Positions 1 to 12,244 of a DNA stretch of 64,000 bases are shown one piece after another (position 1 is the stretch's first letter; every line of letters begins with the position of its first letter). The position numbers and the translations under genes are program-made. The DNA comes from Dipteris shenzhenensis (taxonomy: Eukaryota; Polypodiophyta; Polypodiopsida; Gleicheniales), in the NCBI GenBank assembly GCA_047967505.1, contig CM106539.1; one strand, given 5' to 3'. The notes under the pieces are model-generated. The model had not been told where the DNA came from, ran no database searches, and worked only from the letters and a program-made list of their open reading frames with translations.

Positions 1-1990
1 TTTGCCATAATCTCTCCTACAAAATGACCACCAAAAATCCCTTGATGTGTTTCTGTTAGCACCGCATTCTGTTCATGCTTCAAAACTCATCGCCATAACA
101 CCTGATCTGCTCCTTGGCAATATACAATACTGGCAAATACCACAAACGGCCAGCTCCTCAGTGCCATTCTAATCTAGAGACATTTTTTCTGGGAAAATCC
201 TGTCTGTCAAAAACTGTATCATGTTATCATACCAATACATTCCCTAAATAGGCTATACTACAAACAACTCTACGTTTGGTGAATCATCAGGGATGCCTCT
301 CAAAGGTACTTCTCCTGATTCCAACCTACTTAGGTAATCCGCCACCAAGTGCTGGCTTCCAAGTGTATGCACTATCGTGTAGTTAAATGCTTGCAAAAGG
401 AGTATCCACTGTGCCAATTTCCCAATTGGTTTCACCTTGTTTACCAAGTACAACAGTGCCTAATGATCTACATGGAAGACGATCTTATTTCCCAGTAGGT
501 AATGATGGAATTTTCCCAGATAATAAATCATTCCAAGACCTTCTCTCTCCATAACTGAATAGTTTCTTTTTGCACTAGTGAGTGTCACACTAGATGATTT
601 CTAGCTGATACCATCCCTAACATTGTTTTTCCATCAAGACTGCACCAATGGTAATGTCTGATGCATCCACGATCACATGGAAGTCCACGTTTCAATCTGG
701 TGACTATAATATTGGGGCAACTATCAGGATATTCTTCAACAACCAGAACGCTTTCTCCTGTTCTGGTCCCCAAATAAATGGAGTGGCCTTCTTGGTCAAT
801 TTGGTAAGAGGCTGGCAAACATACGATAGATACCGTAGAAACTGATTGTGCCACTTCACTTGACCCACAAATCTTGTAACTCCTTAACATTCCGTGGGAC
901 CTAGGACTTCTAGATGGCTTCCACTTTTTTGGGATCTATCGCCATTCCCTCTTATGAAATAATGTTAGCTAGTAACTCTCTTTACTGCTGCAAACACGCA
1001 CTTTACCCGATTTAACCTTAACCTGGTGCTTTTACACTTCTCAAAGAACAACCACAACTGATCTAGGTGCTCAGCTTTCTTCCCAAACATGCTAAAGTTA
1101 TCTAGGAACATCCCCATGAATGTGGTTAGATACGGTTCAAAGATCTTTTGGATCCAAGACCAGAATGTTGGCGGTACATTCTATAATCCAAATGTCATGA
1201 CATTGCTGGCGTACACCCCCCATTTCGTGATAGAGGTTGTTTTTCCTTTATCTTCCTTGGCCATCTGTATCTGATTTTATCCACTAAAGCCATCCAAGAA
1301 ACTATACATTGCATGCCCTGCCACCGCATCCAGTAGCGTATCACAAAAAGGTAAGGGAAATGGATCCGTGATCATCGCCGCATTCAACTTCTTGTAATCT
1401 ACACAGATCCAGAGCTTCCCATTTTTCTTAGGCATAATTACAATTGGTGATAGCCATGTGATTTTATCTGTCGGGTAAATGAATCCTACACTCAACATCT
1501 TGTCTATCTCCTTCATCACCTGCTTCACGTAATTTGGGTTCATCCAATACCATTGTTGTTGAATTACGGGCTTGGCGTCTCTCTTCAGGTTAATGTGGTG
1601 AACACAGAGAGTTGAATCCACTCCCCGCAGATTCGTATATTCCCATGCAAATACATCCGTATATTTCCATGCAAATACATCCTTATATTCTTGCAACAAC
1701 TTCACCAATTCCAGTCTGAATGTTCCAGTAGCAAATAAGCTCACCTTAACCGGTTTCGGTTCTGCCTCTACCCAAGTTGAACTCTTCCAAGTCATCTTCT
1801 TTCACCCTCGATGTTCTTTGAATTTGATCTTCATATGCCAATTCAGTTTCAAGATAACCTCCTCTCCATATTGCTAGTATAGTGCGGCCTCCCCCTCATC
1901 TGGTTCAAAATCCGGTATGACTGGCTAGTCCTCCTCTGATTCAAATCCTTGGTGGGTCAGGTGTTGGATCTTCTACTATGCTCATTTCTT
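1..1990 (-). mobile_element. Ty3/gypsy pol remnant (RT, RNase H, start of integrase)
   Basis: Read on the minus strand, this is a decayed gypsy polyprotein. The stretch 1795-1277 has the RT N-terminus: SPIVIMPKKNGKLWICVDYK, then DPFPLPFCDTLL, then SFLDGFSG. Just past it are a stop (Tyr to TAA, in SG-stop-NQIQMA) and a second stop before NVPPTFW. The palm motif reads FLDNFSMFG, where FLDDF is expected, so one catalytic Asp is lost. RNase H follows near 520-253, ending VHTLGSQHLVADYLSRL. From 250 to 1 the frame continues toward the integrase with further stops. A short in-frame duplication (DVFAWKYT/DVFAWEYT) lies at 1640-1690. The region 1990-1796 is the acidic linker upstream of RT. The family assignment is secure; the lineage within gypsy is not. 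The element runs off the left edge. Confidence 0.88.
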
Positions 1991-1999
1991 AAGAGCATG

Positions 2000-2417
2000 T
2001 AAAGCTGCTGACAACTCCTTATTCCATTGGAACCTAGTGCCTTTCTTAATAATCTTGTAAAGAGGTATTGTAGTCTTGGCAAACTCCTTTACAAAACTCT
2101 TGTAGAAGGTAATAAGCTCAAGAAATTATCTAAGTTGTGTCAAATTCTCAAGCTCTAGCATCTACTTGATTGCTCAAATCGTGCTTGGCTTGGTTTTGAT
2201 GCCTTCCTTCGAGATGACATGACCAACAAGCATATGCCATCTTAATACAAGAGACACACTTGGTTGGATTCAAGGACATCCATGCATACTTGCATTTGGA
2301 AATGACTTTCTTGAGGCAAGAAAAATGTACAAAAATGACTAAGTAAACAACACCCATCTTAGCTCTCTCTATATCCCCATGTTCCATTAGGTCACTTGCA
2401 GTAAGGTTAAGCTCCAT
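2000..2417 (-). mobile_element. Second, older Ty3/gypsy RT fragment
   Basis: On the minus strand from about 2417 down to 2000 the reading resembles the thumb/connection part of a gypsy RT. LNPTKC is followed by a degraded equivalent of the usual 'GH.VS..GI..NQAK' block (LEGRHQNQAKHDL). Next come ITFYKSFVKEFAKT and a 'PLY.. KKG..F.W' block, which normally precede RNase H. It lies head-to-tail behind the first gypsy remnant but repeats a part of pol downstream of that copy's RT start, so it is a separate insertion or a rearranged piece. One stop is visible near 2125. Confidence 0.6.
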
Positions 2418-3730
2418 CCGTTCTTATTTTTGACTACTTTTGATTCCCATACCATCGGTTGCTCCTTTGTCATCTATTCTCATATTGCTACCCCTCTCCT
2501 TGATATGGACATCCTCCTCCACCCCTTATTTGCTCCATCTACCTCCACCTCCACTCCCTTTTATAACAACGCATCTATGTTGAGAGATATTTTTGGATTT
2601 TTTTAAAAGATGATATCATGTAGAGTGTATGACTAGAGAGTTCTTTGTAGGATACGTTGACTTAGGCCCAGTACCATGATGCATAGAGGGTAGAATGGGT
2701 AGTACAAGCTATTCATAAAAATCCCTCTATGAGAAAAACATTTAAGTATATACAAAAGATGATAAGGGATTCCTTTGGTACCCTTCTTTCTCCTCTTTTT
2801 CTAGGTTCTCCACTTGCATGGTCTCACCTTTCATATCCTCACTCTTGACTACCCCTACTTTATCACATTCATCTACTTCTCCACACACTTTACTCCTCAT
2901 GCACCTTGTCTATTAATCTACCCTCTCATCATCTACGCTACCCTTAAATGCTCTAGCACTATATAGCATACCATGAATGGGAATTGTTAATAACCAAGAG
3001 TATTTTTGCAGGATCAAGAGATCCTTGTAAGTTGCTAAAGCTCTCTCTCTCTCTTTGTGTATGTGTGTGTCTCTCTCTCATGAACACTTGCATGTGTGCA
3101 TGTGCATGCACTTGATGATAATATCTTGCAATGGCAATGATGGGATCATGCAATAGACATTGCAATTGGCCTTGTAGATGTTTAAATCAATAATGATATG
3201 GTTGGTCTCAAAATGTGGCGATATAAGCAATTTACGCATTAAGTGAAATTTTGATTAGTGAGGATAATGTAAGACTCTTAAGTTCTTTGCCTCTGCTATT
3301 AATCCACCCATGTAAGCCTCTCAACCAAGATGGCAAAGAGATGGTAGGCCAAGGAGGGAGCAACCTGCGAAAGGTAGCTCGAACAAACTTTTGCTCTCTT
3401 CCAAGTAACCCCATATAGCGGACTCACATGTCACGTATGTTGAACCAACAATTCCTTTGACGGTCTGAGAAACAAACCCATGCACATATTCCCCTATCAT
3501 TTAGCCATTTAGTGATTCATGGGCTGATTTGGATGGGAGGTAATTTTTTCAACCAAAAAGTGAAGCAAGCTCGAAGCACCATCGCCCATGAACCTAGTGG
3601 CTCCAATCCAATTACACTATCTAAGGCCCTTTCTCTACATGTCAATTATCTTCGTAAGAAAATCCGAGTGACGAATTTTGATGGGAAAGTTAGACAATGC
3701 CATCTTGCAAACCCTCTCGCAATGCCTAAG
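2418..3730. other. No recognisable gene; short CT/GT-rich patch
   Basis: I find no protein family on either strand here. The open frames are short and cover low-complexity DNA. A CT/GT-rich patch lies at about 3043-3080. The stretch 3512-3760 is open on the plus strand but matches nothing I know. Confidence 0.5.
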
Positions 3731-4367
3731 ATGCCTTGCTATTCAAATGGCTCATGCTAATGGCTCCTACTGCTTCAAAAATTCATATCTCACATTCTAC
3801 TCAACGAAATTGGAATCTGTAAATTGGGAACGAAACTTAATTTTGCATAGAAAATTCACAGCTCATGCTTGGTTGCTGCAAACAAAATAAGACATAAGGA
3901 CGAGGCAAATTGATTAGGAAAGTTGGCCAAGATGTTTTCATTATTACTACGACATAAAAATAGTGACCAACTTCAAATTTCGGTAGCCTGCACTCGGCAA
4001 TGTAGAGGTCGCAACCCCAAATAGAAGCCAAAAATCCAAAAATCACAAAGATGCCTTGCTATTCAAATGGCTCATGCTAATGGCTCCTGCTGCTTCAAAA
4101 ATTCATATCTCACGTTCTACTTAACGAAATTGCAATCTGTAAATTGGGAACGAAACCTAATTTTGTGTAGAAAATTCACAGCTCATGCTTGGTTGCTGCA
4201 AACAAAATGAGACACAAGGACGAGGCGAATTGATTAGGAAAATTGACCAAGATGTTTTCATTACTGTGACGTAAAAATACTGACCAACTTTAAATTTCGA
4301 CAGCCTATGCTTAGCAATGTAGAGGTCACAACCCCAAATAGAAGCTAAAAAACCAAAAATCACAAGG
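3731..4367. repeat. Two-copy tandem direct repeat, 320-bp period
   Basis: The sequence beginning ATGCCTTGCTATTCAAATGG at 3731 starts again at 4051. The two units (3731-4050 and 4051-4367) align along their full length with roughly 27 substitutions and a few small gaps, about 91% identity by eye. The same minus-strand open frame appears in both copies (4046-3837 and 4363-4157), which simply reflects the duplication. I do not recognise the unit. Confidence 0.9.
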
Positions 4368-4702
4368 ATCCAAGCAGCAAGAGACTGCCACCACCAGCTG
4401 TAGCTCTACCACTCCCCTTTAGAGCTACTGTAGCTATTGTATATCAAGAGAGATGACAGAGCACAAGACATAGCTCCATCTCTGCCCTCCTGCAAGTGAC
4501 AATCTTCCACTCTCTTGGACAAAAAAAACTTCAGCTGCAGCATGCTCTTTTTGCCTTGCTACTCAATCCAACATCAAGCTATAGCAGCCTATGGCTAGGT
4601 CATATGAAGCTTTGTGACCCATTTGCAGCACAACCTATCACACTTGTCTTTGAATGTGTACAATCCAACTTCATCTTGTGATTTAGATGCAATCGCCACA
4701 AC
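4368..4702. other. No feature recognised
   Basis: Unique-looking AT-moderate sequence between the tandem repeat and the LINE remnant. No domain, repeat or RNA gene is seen. Confidence 0.4.
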
Positions 4703-6240
4703 CTAAGAAAAGGAGTGGCAATTGTTCGTCCATAAAAGCTCTTTAGCAAGCTTATCTACTAAAGAAAAACAGACTTGAGAAAAAGGAATAAAGCTCAAAA
4801 TAGGTCCCATAGTAGGAGCAAGGACATGATTGAGTATTGTGAGGTTACGTAAGAGAGATAATTGTTTGTCTCTCCATTTGTGAAATTTAGCTTTGACTTT
4901 CTGCAGACACCATTCCATCCACTGCTTCATCATCACTCCAAAGCTGAGCGGACACCCTAAGTACCTATAGATAGAGTGAGTGGGATTATGCATAAAGCCA
5001 TAGTTAGAGACCCATTTTGGTAATGCATCCCACCCCAGCCACAAAAAGGTGGTCTTAGTGTAGTTGATTCTCACATAAAAAACAATAGAAAAGGAAGAGG
5101 AAAATTCCATGAAATGTGTTAACATTTTCTCGGTCACCACGAAGATGTACTTGCAAAAATTTGAGAAGAGAAGCAAGAGTTGTCAAGCAGTTGTTGCCCA
5201 TGCAAGGATCCATTGGAAGCACGGTAATCAAGTTACCGTAGAAGAGGTTCAGTGATAGAATGAAGATAACTGCTACTAGGGCACAACCCTAGTGAACCGA
5301 GCAACATAGAGGGAAGGTACCATTGATTGATATGGTCACACTAGCACTAGTGTATAAACTGTGGCCTCCTGCAAAACCCTTGTCCAAGTCCAAGCTTATA
5401 CATGGCCTTGAGCAGCATAAAGTCCCAACTCACACAATCATGCGCCTTTTTGAGATCCAAATTTAGCAAAAGAAATCTCTGATGCATAAGGGTATAATAG
5501 ATAGAGAATACAATTTTAAGAAAAGCCTCATGTATATTGCATCACCACATAGGTCCCAATAGTATTGATAGAAATCCAATGGAACTCCATCAAGCCAAGG
5601 AGCTTTCTCAGATGCCATAGATTTGAAAATTTATTGTAGTTTGGAGCTGGAAAATGATAATTGCAATTGATACGCTTCCACCTGAGAGACATTTGGAAAA
5701 GTAGGTTCAAGAAACCTGTTAACCCTATCCTCATAATCAGCAATTGGAGGCGGTTGAGAGCCAACTATGGCGGAAACATGGCATGACATAACGTGCGCAA
5801 TTGTGTGTTTCCTAGACTAACCATTAGTTCTAGAATTATGTTTCCACACCAAAAACTTCATGACCTTGCTCATCTAAGATGACACTTACATTTTCTTTAA
5901 CTTTTGCTCCCTTGACGTGTCAAAAGAAGAACTCCAATGGCTTGCTGCCATAATGAAGCCATGCTAGCCATGATTATATGCTAGCTATAGCCAATTTGGT
6001 GTGCTCAATAGCTCGGAGGTGAAATTCAATGAATCTAAGGAGAGGCGTGAGTTGGAGAGCAGCTAGAGGGAAGCTTGAATGAATGCCAGTTGGCTTTTGG
6101 CATTCCTCTGCTTCTTGGCTCACATCTTGCCGTGTGCTTTACAAACTTGTGTGATGCTATGAAGGAAATACTCCCATCGCCTCACTAGACATGCTAAAAG
6201 CCATCAGGTTGAACACCATGTAGAAGTAATATCCTAGTTA
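4703..6240 (-). mobile_element. L1-like LINE ORF2 remnant (linker and reverse transcriptase)
   Basis: Minus-strand reading. At 6100-5830 is the endonuclease-RT linker (HYGSKPLEFFF, then VKGAKVKENVSVI, then DEQGHEV). At 5700-5540 is the RT start (SEKAPWLDGVPLDFYQYYWD). At 5176-4703 is the long C-terminal half of the RT: INYTKTTFLWLGW, then YRYLGCPLSFG, W.W..KVKAKFHKWRDK, and LSLLRNLTILNHVLAP. The central palm between 5540 and 5180 is eroded by stops and frameshifts. The part after 'LLWTNN' is missing, so the 3' end is truncated at about 4703. The presumed order (ORF1 remnant at higher coordinates) fits one inactive element with its endonuclease deleted. Confidence 0.85.
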
Positions 6241-6619
6241 AACTAGGCTGACAAAAAAAGCTCCAGTTAAGTTTAAAGGGCAATGGACCTTTATAGGCAC
6301 TAGTAGGAGAAATACATCAAAATAATAGGATAATAGGGTGATCAGAGGTGATCGAAGACTCAACCACCATGCCATGTAGTCGCGGGTCAACCTTGGCCAA
6401 AGAAATAGAAGCGGTCAAGATGAGTGGCTTGCCACATGGAATCCAATGCCTATTGTGCCATGCAAATCTGCGAATCATTGCTTGTGGGTCATCTGCAACG
6501 TTGCCGATAGAAGATATGGTGTCTTATTGGACTAAACAAGTGGAAGCTCCTTCTCCAGCTACCTTATGTTGATCCACAGGTTCATTAAGGATCTTGCCCT
6601 TGTTTTATCCCCCAAATCA

Positions 6620-7270
6620 ACCCTAGACAAAGTTAGATTCACTTATGGGGCACATACTGGGTTCGATGCACCACAAAGAGGCCAATGTTTTGAAAAATGG
6701 CCCATGTTCCTACACTTATAGCAATCATCAAGAAACTGGCCGAACTGGACTGGCAAAATAATTTCCTAACCGTTCGATGTTGTGAGCTCCAATTGTGTCG
6801 ATGGCTCCTGACGTCGATACCACAGTAGACATGCTTTGGGGCACCTTTTCTCATTTGGAGTGGTGAGACACATGAAACTCGGCCAAGACTAGATGCAATG
6901 CTATCAATGTCCTGCAAAAAGAGCTCTGCTTAGGAAATGAATCTAGACCCGACAAATATGTCTTCAAGCGAAAATGTGGTGCTCCATAGTATGGAGTACA
7001 CTAGATTGCCTCTACAGAGCCAACAGAGCAGGACAAGACCCAGTCTTTCTCAAAGGAAGATGTGACATAGACCTAATAACATCCATGCTTGATGAAATAA
7101 AAATCACACAAGGTGCATCTTTCTTGGAATGTACTAAAGAACCACCTTGGAATCGCTTCTTTTGTTGGGACTTTTCCCATAAACAATAGGAAGAACCTGC
7201 ATGCATGGAGTCTGTTGTACTCATAGCACAATTCTGCAGGTTGATGTCTACCTTCACTTTGAACACTTTT
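6620..7270 (-). mobile_element. Probable LINE ORF1 remnant with broken CCHC knuckle
   Basis: Minus strand near 6730-6650 reads DDCYKCRNMGHFSKHWPLC. This is a CCHC zinc knuckle whose third cysteine has become Trp (TGC to TGG). Upstream on the same strand are pieces compatible with the DUF4283-type RNA-binding region of plant L1 ORF1 (LPVQFGQFLDD, and a LGR..FHVSHHS block), split over two frames. It sits upstream of the LINE ORF2 remnant in the same orientation, as ORF1 should. No endonuclease is visible between them (6240-6620). A retroviral-type gag knuckle is the alternative. Confidence 0.5.
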
Positions 7271-7541
7271 GAGTTATTATCACTACATAGGGCTTCCTTT
7301 TGGCAAGTGTTGATGTCTTATAGATCATTTTCCAGGAAGGCAATCACAACCTCATAGACTCTTGAATTCCAACCCCCATTCTTGATTTTGTTTGCGTAGG
7401 TAACTTGGACTTTTTGAGATATTTCCATCGTAGCGTAGCTATCATAATAAAGTTCGAGCCTTAGATTTTATGCACGTGGCCCACCAACCATGACATCAAT
7501 TCTGTAAGGAGGGAAAGGATGACCATGGGCATTCGCACGCC

Positions 7542-7636
7542 GGGTTTTTTTGGCTAATTTGAGCCGAGGGTCAATTTTCTTTGAACACTCGTATAATGGG
7601 TTTTTTGGCTAATCTGGGCCAAGGGTCAATTTTCTT
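7542..7636. repeat. Short direct repeat, 40 bp twice
   Basis: The segment GGGTTTTTTTGGCTAATTTG with the following 20 bases (7542-7581) recurs at 7598-7636 with three differences. Unknown origin. Confidence 0.7.
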
Positions 7637-7783
7637 TTGTTTTTTGGTCAAGCCAACTGTGTTAGAAAGTAGGTAGCATTTAATTTTGTGCTAGTTGTTG
7701 ATGGGCATTAAAGGTTTCTGTCTTTCATAATACTTCCTTTCATTAAAGTAGGGACATAGTGGTTTTGCCACCTTGTTTAAATA

Positions 7784-7787
<4 letters not shown>

Positions 7788-7844
<57 letters not shown>

Positions 7845-7872
7845 TGTGTGTGTGTGTATGTGTGTGTGTGTG
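7788..7872. repeat. Compound microsatellite (CT)n(GT)n
   Basis: A pure CT tract from 7788 to about 7841 is followed by a GT tract to 7872 with one TA interruption. The bases just before it read AAATAAATCC, so it could be seeded by the AATAAA plus TC tail described for LINE-Y, but flanking similarity is too short to assert this. Confidence 0.95.
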
Positions 7873-8359
7873 CTTCTTGTATACTGTGAGATTTGAGGTC
7901 CTAATACTATTTATTCAGAGATGGTTTTATATCGCTTTCTATCTTTTTCTCTTATCTAGATAAGAGATACTGTGCCGCCTTCATCCGTGAGATCGTCTGA
8001 CATAGGAAGCACTTACTCAGGATATAGAAACGAGGTCAGTGCATGTAGTCAAACTCTACATAGAGCATGATCATGGATCTTTCCTCCATGCTCGAGGATC
8101 TTCCCTCCATGTTTAGTAGATCGCGAACACAACCGACTGGGGTTACAATGGCTCTTGTTAGACATAGGTCCATTGCTAGGAGACCACGACGAATCCTACA
8201 CACAAACCATTAATAGCCCTCTATCACAAGTTTCCTATCATCATGGCCTCATTCATTCAGGCCTCCACTTGAGATTCCACTCTAGCCATGAATCCAGATT
8301 TCTATCATATATTATATTGGTTATGATTTGATTATGTTGTACTCATTGTGGATGATAAT

Positions 8360-8570
<211 letters not shown>

Positions 8571-8930
8571 TGTGTATGACTTCTTATTCAAATGGGAGGT
8601 GCGATCTAAGAAACCTCAACTAATGAGTTGATCAATTAATTCATTCATTGTTATGAAAGCTTTGGCATTGGAACCAAGGGGGGCCTAAATGTATGTCATT
8701 GGGCCCCATCGGAACCCTCAGCAAACGTCCTAGGGGGGGCATTACCCCCCCTATCCCTCGTCATGGAATGGGTATAAGCACACCTAGGTCCAAAGCACTG
8801 TGCAAAAACAACCTCTAAAAAAAAGGATCAGGCTCCACACACACACAAAGTTTGATTAGTAAATGTATCTCACACTCACAGACTCTTATTTCTTAACACA
8901 CACACACACTTTTATTCACTTATTATTAGT

Positions 8931-8976
8931 AGGTGGGGAGTATGTTCCACATGGTGGACTTACTCCCCACCATGTG
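8931..8976. repeat. Palindromic block, first of four
   Basis: GTGGGGAGTA (8933) is complementary to TACTCCCCAC (8961), and inside it CCACATGGTGG pairs with CCACCATGTGG, so two alternative hairpins overlap. The best copies are here and at 10698-10744. Shorter variants that keep GGTGGGGAGTAAG and CTTACTCC lie at 10347-10383 and 12174-12210. All four are in equivalent places in the 1.8-kb repeat. Confidence 0.8.
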
Positions 8977-8999
8977 GTCTTACCCTCTGGGTTGGGGGT

Positions 9000-9000
<1 letters not shown>

Positions 9001-9034
<34 letters not shown>
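9001..9034. repeat. (AC)n microsatellite
   Basis: A pure CA tract inside copy 1 of the 1.8-kb repeat. Related AC tracts are at 8898-8908, 9612-9632, 10655-10677, 10771-10783, 10839-10853, 11423-11434 and 11451-11462. Confidence 0.95.
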
Positions 9035-9039
<5 letters not shown>

Positions 9040-12000
9040 TACTTCCCTAACTATGAATTATTCTTTTATGTACCCCCCGTGAAATCTCCCCTTTATACTC
9101 TCTTTTTAACCACCCCACATACCAAGCACACTAATCCTCACATACCTCTTCTAATCCCTTCTCAACCCATGCATTCATTTGCTCCTTACTCCACTTGTGA
9201 CTTAAACTTCACTTGTGACTAATTTTTTTTAAATTATCTAAGAATTCATATGGTTGTCTATATCCCTAGGTAAAGCGATAACAAGCCAAGGAAAATGGGC
9301 ATTACTTGTCTACCCAAACGTAACTATGATGTTCTAACACCTAGTTTGTTTGGATGGTGGTGGCAAGTAAGTGGACCCTGACCTCGGAACCTAGACTGCA
9401 CGAGGATTCGACATCTTTTTTCAATATTGTGTTTGTCAAACTCAATGTTATTAAAATTTCTTATTTTGGTGGAAATTTTTGCAGACTCTAGTTGTTGCAT
9501 TTTTCAACTTAGATGTCTCAAATATTTTTTCCTTATATGTTCCCCATTTTTTAACTTTTTATCCAATTGATGGAATTAATTGTATGGCTCATTATTGATG
9601 GAACTTTTTAATACACACACACACACACACACAAATTTTTTTAATTTATTTATTCTTTAAATGCAACTTTAGTCTATTGGTACATTTTCTTTAAAACTGA
9701 GTTAATGCATTATTTAATATTAGTGCTTTCCTTTGTGAATCATTATAATTTTATACACTAGAATCTAGAGGGATGTTCTTGTTCTGACGTAAAGCGATAA
9801 CAAGCCAGAGGAAACATGCGTTACCTGCCTACCCAAATTAAGCTATAATGTTCTAACATATGGTTTACTTGGATGGTGGTAGGTGAGTTGACCTTGACGT
9901 TGGAGCCTTGACTACTTGACGGATTCGACACCTATTTACTGATTTTTTGTAACCCTATCGGGGTTTGGTTGTAATTATATATTCAAAATTAAGCTTAATT
10001 TGAGTTCTTCAAGCATTTATTCTCCATATTTGAATTATTTATAGTTAATGTTGTTATGCTATTCTATGACTAAATCGATTGTATGGTTCATTTATTGATG
10101 GGATTTTTAAATCTAAACACACACATTGATCTTTCAACTAGGCCTTGGTCGGGCTAGTACCATGCAATTTGTTTTCAATTTAGTAATGGCTGCTCTTTCC
10201 TTTGATTTCTAACTATTGGTTTCTTGTGCAAAAACATAGGATCCAAACTCTTGTGAATTTGGAGTATGCAACTACTTATAAAAACCCTTTTCACACTTAT
10301 CATACTTATCCATTTCTAGCAGACAGAAGTCACTTAGCATTATATTAGGTGGGGAGTAAGTTCCACATGGTGGGCTTACTCCTTCACAAAAAACTAGACT
10401 ATTTCTTAGTCCCCAAATGACTAAAAGCACCAAGGTGGGCCTAAATGCATGTCATCGGCCTCCCTTGGAACCCTTAGTGACGTCCTAAGGGGGGTATTGC
10501 CCCCCTTATCCCCCTTCATGGAATGGGTATAAGCACACTTGGGTCCAAAGCACCACGCAAAAACAACCTCTGAAAAAAAGGATCAATCTTTTATATATAT
10601 ATATATGTAAAAGATTAGTAAATGTATCTCACACATATAGACTCTTATTTCTTTACACACACACACACACACACACATTTATTCACTTATTATCAGTAGG
10701 TGGGGAGTACGTTCCACATGGTGGACTTTCTCCCCACCATGTGGTCTTACCCTCTAGGTTGGGGGTGGGCCACACACACACACATACCCCATAATTTTGA
10801 TAAGTAAATGTATCTCACACACACGGACACTTATTTTTACACACACACACACATGTATACTTCCCCAACTATGAATTATTCTTTTATGTACCCCCCGTGA
10901 AATCTCCCCTTTATACTCTCTTTTTAACCACCCCACACACCAAGCACACTAATCCTCACATACCTCTTCTAATCCCTTCTCAACCCATGCATTCATTCGC
11001 TCCTTACTCCACTTGTGACTTAAAATTCACTTGTGACTAATTTTTTTAAATTATCTAAGAATACATATGGTTTTCTATATCCCTAGGTAAAGCGATAACA
11101 AGCCAAAGAAAACGGGCATTACCTGTTTACCCAAACGTAACTATGATGTTCTAACACCTGGTTTGTTTGGATGGTGGTGGCAAGTAAGTGGACCCTAACC
11201 TCGGAACCTAGACTGCATGAGGATTCGACATCTTTTTCCAATATTGTGTTTGTCAAACTCAATGTTATTAAAATTTCTTATTTTGGTGGAAATTTTTGCA
11301 AACTCCAGTTGTTGCATTTTTCAACTTAAACATTTTTTCCTTATATGTTCCCCTTTTTTTTACTTTTTATTCAATTGATGGAATTATTTGTATGGCTCAA
11401 TTATTGATGGAACTTTTTAATCTACACACACACACAAACTTTTTAATCTACACACACACACAAACTTTTTAAATTTATTTATTCTTTAAATGCAACTTTA
11501 GTCTATTGTTACATTTCCTTTAAAACTGAGTTAATGCATTATTTATTAGTGCTTTCCTTTGTGAATCATTTTACTTTTATACACTAGAATCTAGAGGGAT
11601 GTTCTTATTCTGAGGTAAAGCGATAACAAGCCAAGGGAAATAGGCATTACCTGCCTACCCAAACTAAGCTATGTTGTTCTAACATATGGTTTACTTGGAT
11701 GGTGGTAGGTAAGTTGACCCTGACTTTGGAGCCTTGACTACCTGACGGATTTGACACTTATTTACTCATTTTTTGTAACCCTACTGGGGTTTGGTTGTAA
11801 TTATGTATTCAAAATTAAGCTTAATTTGAGTTCTTTAAGTATTTATTCTCCATATTTGAATTATTTATAGTTAATGTTGTTATGCTATTCTATGACTTAA
11901 TCAATTGTATGGTCCATTTATTGATGGGATTTTTAAATCTAAACACACACGTTGATCTTTTAACTAGGCCTTGGTTGGGCTAGTACCATACAATTGGTTT

Positions 12001-12244
12001 TCAATTTAGTAATGGTTGCTCTTTCCTTTGATTTCTAACTATTGGTTTCTTGTGCAAAAACATAGGATCCAAACTCTTTTGAATTTGGAGTATACAACTA
12101 CTTATAAAAACCCTTTTCACACTTATCATACTTATCCATTTCTACCAGGACAGAAGTCACTTAGCATTATATTAGGTGGGGAGTAAGTTTCACATTGTGG
12201 GCTTACTCCTTCACAAAAAGCTAGACTATTTCTTAGTCCCCAAA

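Noticed and set aside
1-2417. Endogenous pararetrovirus as source of the RT/RNase H
   Set aside because: The RT/RNase H signatures (SPIVIMPKK, ADYLSRL) and the continuation toward an integrase fit Ty3/gypsy.
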